From: Picochlorum sp. 'celeri'
Taxonomy: Eukaryota > Chlorophyta > Trebouxiophyceae
NCBI GenBank assembly: GCA_010909725.1
Contig: JAACMV010000024.1
Coordinates: forward strand, 558,001-622,000
Direction: 5' to 3'
Length of the DNA: 64,000 nt
Part shown: piece by piece, positions 12,628 to 21,102 of the stretch
How the letters are laid out: the number at the start of each line of letters is the position of its first letter
How positions within the stretch are numbered: the stretch's first letter is position 1
Notes under the pieces: model-generated
Database searches by the model: none
Seen by the model: the letters and a program-made list of their open reading frames with translations, nothing else
Told to the model about the DNA's origin: nothing
Program-made: the position numbers and the translations under genes

Positions 12628-13020
12628 GGTGGCACTACACTCTCTCTATTCAAAATGCTACAAAATTTAATTTATAGGGTCATTTGCGGATGAATAAAAC
12701 CCCACGAGTGCGCTTTTTCAACACATTTGAATACACCCTGCTCTTGTCAAGAAAGACATGGATACATACCCACAGTACACCACACGCCATAAGCACTATC
12801 TCGCTTTATTCAAATATTTAATATAGAAATATTGTCAATCAGAAACGGCATCTCTGGGTTGTACGGCACGAATGTTGTCGGAATCGTTCGTAATAAAATA
12901 GAATAAAAAAGACAGGCACCCAGATCGCACAATGTCTCTGTATGAGCCTGGGTAATTCCTCGGCCATCCACATATCAAATTCAGACTACAAGGGTACTCA
13001 CGTGAAACATGCAATACACA
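12628..13020. other. Intergenic between CAND1 and cyclophilin starts
   Basis: The 393 bp contain the divergent promoters of CAND1 (minus) and cyclophilin (plus). The sequence is AT-rich around 12810-12840. I find no further gene, tRNA or strong palindrome. Confidence 0.5.
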
Positions 13021-13880
13021 ATGGCAACCAGAGCGGTACGTGATTCTGTGGTCGAGGCCTCGCATTAGCATCGCACGTGACGATCTTTTGCTAGGTGGCC
13101 ACGATTGGATTCTTATGGACCCGATTATGTTTACATTGATTTCTAGCATATGATCAAGGCAGATCATTGACGGATGTGCGATCTGATGTATTGTAGACTG
13201 CTGCCAAGGCAGTTCTGAACTTGGGCTTGAACGCCAGCTATGCTCGTCGCCCAGTCGGTATGACGATGATGAACAAGATGCCGATGAACAAGGTTGCAAG
13301 AACGAGTGGGTTTGGTATGACCCAGGTCCAATCTGCCGCCGGAATCCGTTCTGCAGCACGAACAAGCATTGTTGCTGCTGCAGAGGTGTCCAACAAGGTG
13401 TATTTCGACATCACTATTGGCGGTGAGGATGTCGGTCGTATTACCATGGGATTGTATGGGGATGAGGTGCCAAAGACTGCCGAGAATTTCAGGCAGTTGT
13501 GCACTGGTGAGGCTGGTTTTGGGTACAAGGGCTGTGGGTTCCACAGAGTCATTCCTCAGTTTATGATCCAGGGAGGAGACTTTACCAATGGAAATGGAAC
13601 TGGCGGAAAGTCTATTTATGGAAGAACATTCCCAGATGAGAACTTCAACGTCAAGCATGAGAAGCCAGGATTGTTGTCCATGGCCAATGCAGGCCCAAAC
13701 ACAAATGGATCCCAGTTCTTCATCACCACCGTGGAGACACCATGGCTCGATGGAAGACATACTGTGTTTGGAGAGGTCTTGGAGGGAATGGATGTTGTGT
13801 CTACCATTGAGGGTACCCAGACAGGGCCAATGGATCGCCCTGTCAAGGCAGTTGTCATCAAAGACTGTGGAGAGTTGTAA
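13021..13880 (+). CDS. Stromal cyclophilin, peptidyl-prolyl isomerase (CYP20-3/ROC4-like)
   Basis: Two exons, join(13021..13035,13197..13880), 232 residues. The five-codon first exon (MATRA, donor gtacgtga) joins in phase at ttgtag to [19 protein letters not shown], giving a complete transit peptide; without it the first ATG would fall at 13260. The mature cyclophilin domain starts near [15 protein letters not shown]. Catalytic and cyclosporin-site residues are present: [20 protein letters not shown], the [14 protein letters not shown] block and the Trp of [13 protein letters not shown]. Closest resemblance is to plant stromal CYP20-3. It accelerates proline isomerisation in protein folding. 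It ends 36 bp from the convergent 6PGDH gene. Confidence 0.9.
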
Positions 13881-13897
13881 TTCAACTACTACTAGTA

Positions 13898-13902
13898 TGT
13901 AA
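13898..13902 (+). terminator. TGTAA polyadenylation signal of the cyclophilin gene
   Basis: TGTAA 17 bases after the stop codon, within the short gap before the convergent 6PGDH stop. Confidence 0.45.
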
Positions 13903-13916
13903 TTACCAAGCTTGCA

Positions 13917-16035
13917 TTATTGATTGTATCCAGATGTTGTGATGGAATCTTTGGAACCAAATGATTCGTCCCATACAGTATGGAACCAACCTTCCTTGTC
14001 AATCCTCTCGTATGTGTGCGAGCCGAAAAAGTCCCTCTGTGCTTGCACCAGATTTGCAGTGCCTCTGCCTCTTCTGTAGGTGTCAAAGTATCCCAGAGAA
14101 GCTGTCATTCCTGGAACGCCGATACCAGCACTCACAGCGAGACCAACTACTCTTCTCCATGCAGCCTGGCGTTCAGCGAGGTCCTTGGCAAAGTCAGGAT
14201 CTACCAAGAGGTTCTTCAGGTCTGCATCCCGGGCATAGGCCTGTTTGATACGATCGAGGAATCCAGCTCGAATAATACAACCTCCTTTCCAAATACGTGC
14301 CAAGCTTCCCAAATCGACATTCCAACCTTTTTCGGCACTCTTGGCACGGATAATATTGTATCCCTGGGCATAACTGCAAATCTTGGAAGCGTACAATGCA
14401 TCCTTGACATCATTGATCAGCTGGGCCTTATCCACGCCTCCTGAAAACTCACTTGCGGGTGCAACATTTTGATTCTTATATGCTGCTTCAGCTTGTTCGC
14501 GTTCATCTTTGAGACCTGACAAGAAGCGAGCATCCAACGCAGCTGCCATTGTTGGGGCTGCTACAGACATCTCTGCTGCCTGCTGAATGGTCCATTTTCC
14601 GGTTCCCTGCAAAATATAGAATATATTGATAAGTATGGATACTATTTTTGGGGCATACGTCTCGGGAAACGGTGGCGAAAGTGGTCTCGAGGGCCGCAAA
14701 ACGTGGTCGTTCCCGACTAGGCGTTCAAAAAATTCTTCATTTTCTAAATTCTAGTCGTGTTACGATGGCAAAGACCGCAAGGTGTTCAGCTTGGCGCAGT
14801 GGTAGCGTGCGGGGCCCATAACCCCGAGGTCCATGGTTCGAGTCCATGAGCTGAAATCTTTTTTGTTCCATTCAAGGAAAATACACACACCTTCATACCA
14901 GTTTTGTCCAATACTTTGTCAACCAAAAACCCATCCCCTTGCTCATCCTTCTTTTTGAAGATTGCAGCAGTAATTTGGATCAAAAACGACTCCAATTCAC
15001 TCTTATTCCAATCATCAAATACCTGTGCCAATTCTTCGTTAGACAACCCACCAACGGTCTTGAGCACATCATACGCCTCTGCAATGAGCTGCATATCTCC
15101 GTACTCAATTCCATTATGCACCATCTTGACAAAGTTTCCTGATCCTCCAGGACCTATGTAGGTCACGCATGGACCGTCATCAGTCTGTGCTGCAACCTTC
15201 TCAACAATTGGTGCAAGATAGGAATATGCCTCAGCATCTCCTCCCGGCATCATCGCTGGACCGCGACGAGCACCCTCCTCTCCTCCAGATACACCCATTC
15301 CTATCTCAATGATTCCTTTCTCTTTCAACGCAGCTTGACGACGCTCTGTGTTCTCATACCATTCATTTCCTCCATCGATGATGATATCCCCAGGCTCCAT
15401 ATATTCTGACAATGCCTCAATAGTAGCATCCACAGGAGCCCCTGCTTTAACGAGAATGATTACTCGCCTTGGGCGCTCCAAAGACATGACAAAGTCCTTC
15501 ATATCCTTGAATCCCTTGAGGTTGTCCCCCAACCCTTCCTTTGAAGCTCGAGCCACACATGCATCAGTCTTCTCAGACGAACGGTTGAACACAGAAATCT
15601 TAAAGCCTTTCTCCGCCACATTCAGAGCCAAATTCTGCGCAACAATCCACCCACACGTGAGAACCCTGTCACAGAAACTTGACAGATACAGACACACACC
15701 TGACCCATGACCGCCAGCCCAACGAGCCCGATAACAGACTCTGCAGATTCCCTGTACATAAATAAGCATATGTTAGACCGTTATTCACGCACAATCTGCC
15801 CCTTGTCCGTTACGAGTACAAAAACCTACCCAGTCGATGCCATGATGCTACGGTGAGACGTTGATTCAGCACACACACGTGATCTCGTCTGTTCAGGTTT
15901 ACTTTGGGTTCTATTGATCTGAAATCGTTTAGGTTTTGCAGCTGAGATGGCCAAGTGAGCACCTGAAACAACTGTTCGTGTTGATCTCAAGCACTGCACG
16001 GTTGTTCTTCCCTTGAAAGAACTTTTCGCGTTCAT
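13917..16035 (-). CDS. PGD: 6-phosphogluconate dehydrogenase, plastid form
   Basis: Four exons: complement(join(13917..14606,14891..15634,15700..15751,15830..16035)), 563 residues. The first exon encodes about 65 residues of Arg/Ser/Thr-rich transit peptide before MASTG; the second (52 bp) holds the Rossmann motif IGLVGLAVMGQ. Then NLALNVAEKGFKISVFNRS, the NADP-binding region, GVSGGEEGARRGPAMMPGG, and the C-terminal helical domain with DKTGMKGTGKWTIQQAA across the last junction. It oxidises 6-phosphogluconate to ribulose 5-phosphate with NADPH formation in the oxidative pentose phosphate pathway. The ATG at 15843 is in frame and would give a shorter form without the presequence, possibly cytosolic. 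The 284 bp third intron contains a tRNA gene on the opposite strand. Confidence 0.93.
14785..14856 (+). tRNA. tRNA-Met (CAT), initiator-like anticodon arm, antisense in a 6PGDH intron
   Basis: A complete 72 nt cloverleaf: acceptor TTCAGCT/AGCTGAA fully paired, T8, D arm GCGC-AGTGGTA-GCGT, anticodon stem CGGGG/CCCCG with loop CCCATAA (anticodon CAT), variable AGGTC, T arm CATGG-TTCGAGT-CCATG, discriminator A. A run of six T (14859-14864) follows as Pol III terminator. No intron. The loop CCCATAA and the run of G:C pairs beneath it are typical of eukaryotic initiator tRNA; the T loop TTCGAGT and the T1-A72 end are less so, so the elongator is not excluded. It lies wholly inside intron 3 of the minus-strand 6PGDH gene. 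Confidence 0.9.
14859..14864 (+). terminator. Pol III terminator of tRNA-Met
   Basis: Six consecutive T starting three bases after the discriminator base, as expected for RNA polymerase III termination. Confidence 0.75.
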
Positions 16036-16701
16036 CAAGGATAAATTTTATAATTTTAACGGATTTTTACATAGTATGCTGGGACTACGGTGCTAAAACA
16101 TGAGAAGAATTGGTCGACCAAATCAAGGCAAGTGTATCTGTCAATCATGCCATGATGGCTGGCATGATAGCCATGATCATGCCAACACTGCATTGGTAAT
16201 ACATGGAATTAGGATAATCTTCTCCATTCTATCCTTTCTAGCCTCAGTTGATAAGAATTGAAGGACAAGAATGTTGAGATGTTTTCTGTTCTATCGGACA
16301 GGATTTCTTGTCCAATGGACTCTCTGGTAATACTGGATACTCGTTCTTCTTGTTGAGAACAGGTTTGGGTCCATATGACTGTAGTCCTCAACAGCTGCTG
16401 TGGTTTGATTGGTACTTGAGTATCATGAGAACTTTGTATGACATCTTGATATCTGATGGCAGCTCGTCGATGCCATGCACAGGATCCAGACTCTTGAGTC
16501 TTCATGTTTGTGGGCGCCCTGCCAACGTCGCGCCTTTTTCAATGTATCATGCATGACCTATATCTGCGATGTGCATTGCACATTCCGTTCAAGACCATTC
16601 ATAATATACAATTGTATAAAACTTTCAAACTAGAAACGCAAGATATCGCGTTTCGTGAGGCAAAGTGTTGTTTGACATTCGCGTTGGTCTCACGATCTGA
16701 A
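16036..16701. other. Intergenic between 6PGDH and an unknown gene
   Basis: These 666 bp separate two divergent starts. At 16145-16185 there is a patch of interleaved inverted copies of CATGATGGCT/AGCCATGATCATG. Two reading frames near 16209-16556, one per strand, reach about 80-98 residues but show no recognisable family, composition or splice structure, so I do not call them. Confidence 0.45.
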
Positions 16702-17949
16702 ATGAACGGGAAAAATCTGCTGCTCGCTGCAGCCATCATTGGTACTGGTACGCTCCTCAAATATTACAATTTTGAATTTTTTGGTGAATGGAGGCCTTGA
16801 AGGGATGGTTCGGGGCATGGTGTTGATGTTTCAGTCTCGGTGTTTTCAAAGTTCTCAACGACTCCAGGTCTCGTTGACTTTGTATCTGGGTGGCAATATG
16901 CACCGTGTGCACCGGAGAACAATTTATATTATTTTTTTTGATTTTTTGCAGTGCGCCATGTGCGACCAGTGCGCCGAATGAGGAATCTCGTGTCCTCGAT
17001 CCGTGGCCGTCGACATGTCACGACATTGCAGGTTGACAAGTTGCCAATGGACATTGAAAGGATGCTCGCATCTGATGATGACGATGATTTTGACATCATA
17101 ATGACTGATTTTGTCAGTATTGCCAAAAAGGCGGCGTTGATACCCCCCAAAAAGTCGTGCCTGAAAAAGACTGGTGCTCCCTCTCGAAACGTCAGCGTGA
17201 CCTTTGAGGGACAGAAGAAGGCTTGGGTGCCCAAGTCGCTTATGAGGAAAAAGGCTGAAGCCAAACAAAAGGCTTTGGAAGCGGCTAAGAAAGAGGCTGA
17301 GATACCTTCGACTCCAGCCGTGTTGAAAAGAGGCAAGGAAGAAGCCCCATGCAGTATCAGTATGGATTCCTCAGGGGATGTACCGTCTCCGTTTGAGGAA
17401 AGTATCACGTCTGGTGAGAGTCCACCCAAACCTGTTCCTGCAACGAAACGAGTCCAAATTCTCGTGAGGGCATCATCAATTGATTCTGCAGAGTCTATTA
17501 GCCCAAAGGTTGAAGACTGCGCAGAAAAAACGTGCGAGTCCCCTGCAGGCGGTGATTCCTCTTTCCAACTGCAGCAACCAGGCATGGGTATGAGACTCTC
17601 ACCTGCACGTCTCTCCACTGAAAACGACATGCCAGTACTCACGGTCTCAAATTCATACCAATTGGAGAGAAATACTCTTATACAAGTTTTGAAGAGCATG
17701 GGAATCTTTGAGTTTGTTTCACACATGCTGTCTCCTGGATACAAGAGTACTGTGTCACAGACAAACATGAGGACGCATCTTGACTGCAGTCCTGCAGACA
17801 ACTATGTCGATTTCTCTCAGTATGCCACGTCTGAAGACGATACAAAGTATGCAGTTGATAAAATTGTCGAGTATGATTTGGCAGGCCAACTGTGTGGACT
17901 TGAAGACAATGTTGAGAATGTGAAAGATTACACGTCAAACCTTCTCTGA
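16702..17949 (+). CDS. Unknown protein with an N-terminal membrane segment
   Basis: Not recognised. Two exons, join(16702..16747,16952..17949), 347 residues; the intron ends in a T-rich tract and gcag and the junction keeps phase. The first exon gives MNGKNLLLAAAIIGT, a short hydrophobic segment, followed at once by a basic patch (VRHVRPVRRMRNLVSSIRGR), which suggests a signal anchor or an organelle presequence. The middle contains a basic motif (KKSCLKKTGAPSRNVSVTFE) and a charged helix (RKKAEAKQKALEAAKKEAE), then a Ser/Pro-rich disordered stretch. The C-terminal 100 residues are more ordered (SYQLERNTLIQVLKSMGIFE, DLAGQLCGLEDN). Start could alternatively be the ATG at 16978 if exon 1 is not used. 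Confidence 0.6.
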
Positions 17950-18020
17950 CACACCAATCCACAACAACCTTGATGTACTCTTTTTTTTTTTTTGTTTTCT
18001 TCTTCCTTTCCATAAAATAT

Positions 18021-18025
18021 TTACA
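18021..18025 (-). terminator. TGTAA polyadenylation signal of FIS1 (TTACA on plus strand)
   Basis: TTACA on the plus strand, TGTAA in the FIS1 sense, about 35 bases after its stop. Confidence 0.45.
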
Positions 18026-18059
18026 TCTTGAAACAAAGTATGTAAAATAGAAAAACCCA

Positions 18060-18677
18060 TCACCTCTTCCCACCTTTTCCATGGCTCATAGATGCCACAG
18101 CGATGGCACCCACCACCCCCAGAATGGCAGCCCCGGCACCAATCCCAATCAAACCCTCCTTGACCAGTTCATTTTCAACATGCTCTAACAACGACTCTGC
18201 CTGTCTAAAATCTGGATTTACTTTCAGAAGACCCTGCAATGTCTCTCGAGCACGCAGGTATTCCTTCTTCCTATACTCGCCCACAGCTTTCAGATACAAC
18301 AACTCCCTCCTGCTCACCATCTCACTTGTCGACTCTGGATGCGATAAGAGAGCTTGAACGAAATCTAATCCCATATCGACGTCTCTACCCTTGGCACGCG
18401 AATGGACCAATGCCCAGCAATAACTGCATTCGAACATAAAAAACCATGTTGAGCAGACAGAGAACTGAAACTACTCTTGTACTTGAAGTTTCCCGTACTT
18501 GAAGCATGACTCCATCCCTGGGTCATTCGCAGCTAATGTTCTCTCTTCATATTCCTTTTTAAGTGCTCGAATATGCTCTTTGGCTGTAAATGGTATTCCT
18601 GCGGCATCCCTGTCCGGATCCTCTTGAGACTTGGAACCCGCAAATATATCACGAATTGGGATATTGAATAATGCCAT
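18060..18677 (-). CDS. FIS1: Mitochondrial/peroxisomal fission protein FIS1
   Basis: Two exons, complement(join(18060..18423,18499..18677)), 180 residues. The donor aa|gtacgg and acceptor tgcag join to give CFNYCWALVHSRAK, the family motif (F/Y-N-Y-A-W-A-L). TPR-like helices follow (RRELLYLKAVGEYRKKEYLR, VNPDFRQAESLLEHVE). The C-terminus is a tail anchor, GLIGIGAGAAILGVVGAIAV, then a short basic end (HGKGGKR). FIS1 sits in the outer membrane of mitochondria and peroxisomes and acts in recruitment of dynamin-type fission machinery. The N-terminal arm (IPFTAKEHIRALKKEYEER) is longer than in yeast. It lies directly downstream of the helicase on the same strand. Confidence 0.88.
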
Positions 18678-18690
18678 GATGTACCTTATT

Positions 18691-18695
18691 TTACA
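18691..18695 (-). terminator. TGTAA polyadenylation signal of the DEAD-box helicase gene
   Basis: TTACA on plus, about 30 bases after the helicase stop and only 14 bases upstream of the FIS1 start codon, so the two transcripts abut or overlap. Confidence 0.45.
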
Positions 18696-18724
18696 CGTCA
18701 CATGAAATATTTTAATTATTTTCC

Positions 18725-20485
18725 CTATTTGGATTTTCTCAAGGGTTTCTTCTTTTCAACCTTGCCCGGCTGATGGCCTTGCTCCTTCAAAAAGGAAGGC
18801 TTCCTCTTCTTCTTCTTGTCGTCCTTTGTCTCTTTTTCATCATCCTTTTCTGTCACACGATTTCTATTCCTATTTCTATTTCTCACCTTTTTCAATTTGA
18901 GCAACCATGGGTCCACATCACCCCCTGCTGCTTTGATAATGTTTGCCACACTGCGGAGTTTGCTCACATCATCTTCAGTAAAAAAGGTAATGGCTTTTCC
19001 ATGACGCCCAGCCCTTCCTGTTCTACCCACTCGATGCACATAATCAATAGTTGAATTCGGAAAGTCCATGTTGATCACCGTCTCCACGCCAGCAAAATCC
19101 AACCCTCTGGCAACTAAATCTGTTGCAATCAAAACCCATGTGGTGCCCTGCCTAAACTTTTCCACCGCCTTCTCTCGAGCTGCTTGACTTTGAGAGGCAT
19201 GCAGAGAGTCGACATGAACGCCTTCAAACATGAGTTCTCGATGCACCTCTTTTGCCCTCTCCTTGGTATTGACAAAGATCAAGACGGGTGGGCGCAATCC
19301 ATCCGATATCAATTGCCGAATGGCAAGTAGCTTTCCATTCTCCCGCCCGACAAACAGCAACTTCTGCTCCACCGAAGTCGCAGAAATATTACGTTCTCCT
19401 ACAGTGATCCTCAGGGGATCTCTCAAGACAGACCGTGCCAAATTCTCTACCGTCTCTGGCAATGTGGCACTACATAAACATCTACAAATACCATCATTCG
19501 AGCATGCCGCCAAGCATGCATCTATTTGATCCGCGAAACCCATTTCAAAAAGCTTATCAGCTTCATCCAACACGAGCGTCTCTACATTATCCAATTGAAT
19601 CTTTCCCTCTTTTGCCATGGACTCCAACCGCAAAGGATTTGCCAGCAATATATCCACCTTTGAGAAATCCGTTCCCGCTGCCGTCGCCTTTGACAACACA
19701 CTACATCGAAGTTTCAAACCGGGAAGTAACGGCATCAGAACCCGCCCAGTCTGCATACTCAATTCCTTTGTCGGCGAGATCACCACAGCCCGAATTCCCT
19801 CCACCTCTGGATTCTCATACCGCTGCTTCTTTACCCTCATAATCAGAGGAATCAGAAACGCCAACGTCTTACCACTACCCGTTGGAGCAACAACCATGAG
19901 CTCACGCCCCTCACAGAGTGCCGGTATTGCCTGCTTTTGAACTGCTGTGGGAGTCTCAAACCCACCCAGTCTCAGATTTGCCATCAACCGTGCATTCGGC
20001 CCTGAATCCTCCAGCTCATCAAACCCTGTAATTGGTGCAGGTGGAGCCGAACCAGACACTTTGATTCTGTTCCTCTTACGCAGTACATTGGCTCTCTCGA
20101 ATGGATCCTTGGTCTGAATATCATCCCCTTCTCGAGGAGCACCTTGTTGTTTTTCTTCGTCTTCTACTTCTTCAACATCTTCTTCTTCCTCGTCTTCTAT
20201 ATGATCTGAATAGAGCACATGAATAATATATTTATTTGGTAATACGACAAGAATGCACAGCGAGAACCATTGAATCTTTTGGCGCCATGCCATGCATCGT
20301 TCCACACACATACCCTCTTTCTCAGCTTCAATGCCCCGCTTCTTCGTCTCTTCCAAAGCTTTTTCAAATATACTAATATCCTGACCAAATGATTGCCTAT
20401 CAAATCGGATACCAAGCGTCAGAGTGTCAAACACACTCGTCGAATGGGAATGCGTCTCCATATCTCTTCGAGAGAGTACTCCCAT
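18725..20485 (-). CDS. DEAD-box RNA helicase, DDX52/ROK1 type
   Basis: Two exons, complement(join(18725..20205,20314..20485)), 550 residues. The intron starts gtatgtgt and removes a non-conserved stretch; the join gives EKEDHIEDEEEEDVEE. Helicase motifs: Q motif region FETPTAVQKQAIPAL, motif I APTGSGKT, II VLDEADKL (DEAD), III SAT, V ATDLVARGLDFAG, VI HRVGRTGRAGRHG. The segment NRIKVSGSAPPAPITGFDEL just before the core is typical of DDX52/ROK1, which acts in 18S rRNA processing in the nucleolus. The C-terminus is a Lys/Arg-rich tail with RNRNRNR. Subfamily assignment rests on that pre-core motif. Confidence 0.88.
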   Translation of the reverse strand: MGVLSRRDMETHSHSTSVFDTLTLGIRFDRQSFGQDISIFEKALEETKKRGIEAEKEGMCVERCMAWRQKIQWFSLCILVVLPNKYIIHVLYSDHIEDEEEEDVEEVEDEEKQQGAPREGDDIQTKDPFERANVLRKRNRIKVSGSAPPAPITGFDELEDSGPNARLMANLRLGGFETPTAVQKQAIPALCEGRELMVVAPTGSGKTLAFLIPLIMRVKKQRYENPEVEGIRAVVISPTKELSMQTGRVLMPLLPGLKLRCSVLSKATAAGTDFSKVDILLANPLRLESMAKEGKIQLDNVETLVLDEADKLFEMGFADQIDACLAACSNDGICRCLCSATLPETVENLARSVLRDPLRITVGERNISATSVEQKLLFVGRENGKLLAIRQLISDGLRPPVLIFVNTKERAKEVHRELMFEGVHVDSLHASQSQAAREKAVEKFRQGTTWVLIATDLVARGLDFAGVETVINMDFPNSTIDYVHRVGRTGRAGRHGKAITFFTEDDVSKLRSVANIIKAAGGDVDPWLLKLKKVRNRNRNRNRVTEKDDEKETKDDKKKKRKPSFLKEQGHQPGKVEKKKPLRKSK

Positions 20486-20586
20486 TCACAATTACGCCTT
20501 CTAGAATATAGAGGGCTACTTAATAACTTTGTATCATCAATTGTATCTTACATGGCTGGGTGCAACTCGAATGTCATGTATCCCAT

Positions 20587-20691
20587 CATCATGATGGTTG
20601 TCAAGATGCCTGCTCATGGGCCATGGGCCCGGCCCCAATTAATTGGGTTGGATCCAACCACTGTCCAGACAGTGGTCACTGCATGCAGTGA
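20587..20691. repeat. Palindrome chain A
   Basis: Palindromes in near-continuous series: CATCATGATG (20587-20596), CCCAATTAATTGGG (20634-20647), GGTTGGATCCAACC (20646-20659), ACCACTGTC-CA-GACAGTGGT (20657-20676) and TCACTGCATGCAGTGA (20676-20691). The last four share their edge bases, so each begins where the previous one ends. Confidence 0.85.
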
Positions 20692-20820
20692 TTCACAGGT
20701 CATTGACCCGACAGACCTTGTGAAGGTATTGGCATGAAAGCATACTACTACACAAGTGGGCCAGTAGTTAGGATGATGATGGTGGATGATTTGCTCTACA
20801 GATTTCAAGCATATACCCAC

Positions 20821-20889
20821 ATACTAGTAGTATGATACTACTGGTATGATACCAGGCGAAGTATACTTCCTACGTAGGTCGCCTGGCGA
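20821..20889. repeat. Palindrome chain B
   Basis: ATACTA-G-TAGTAT (20821-20833), CTGGTAT-G-ATACCAG (20841-20855), GAAGTATACTTC (20858-20869), CCTACGTAGG (20869-20878) and TCGCC-T-GGCGA just after. Adjacent units touch or overlap by a base, as in chain A, but the sequences differ. Confidence 0.8.
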
Positions 20890-21002
20890 AAAATCTACAA
20901 ATTCATAGATCAACCAAAATGTTGTTTTCAACCAGGTGCTGTATACACTTTTAACAAAGAAAGTTTGAAGGAGTAAAGGTGAATTTTCAAATCTCGAGGT
21001 TC

Positions 21003-21054
21003 GATCAGGAGCTCCTGATCTCTGCTTCGAGAAGCTTCTCGGCCATATATATGG
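21003..21054. repeat. Palindrome chain C upstream of the EF-hand gene
   Basis: GATCAGGAGCTCCTGATC (21003-21020, 18 bp), CGAGAAGCTTCTCG (21028-21041) and CCATATATATGG (21043-21054). All are perfect. They end about 50 bp before the start codon of the downstream gene and may lie in its promoter or 5' UTR. Confidence 0.85.
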
Positions 21055-21102
21055 TTGCTTTTGAAGAAGCGTTTCTCAGCACCCGCGCAACAGGCTGACG
21101 AC

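Larger units (their letters stand above)
20486..21102. other. Intergenic region rich in short perfect palindromes
   Basis: Divergent promoter region between the DDX52-type helicase and the EF-hand gene. It contains no convincing gene, but three clusters of short perfect palindromes, listed separately, which are far denser than in neighbouring gaps. Confidence 0.6.

Noticed and set aside
16209..16556. Overlapping frames of 82-98 residues on both strands
   Set aside because: No family resemblance, no coding bias that I can see, and each is disrupted by short reading limits. Left as intergenic.
20393..20737. Plus-strand 114-residue frame over the helicase start and palindrome chain A
   Set aside because: It overlaps the helicase first exon in antisense and then the palindromes; no protein features.
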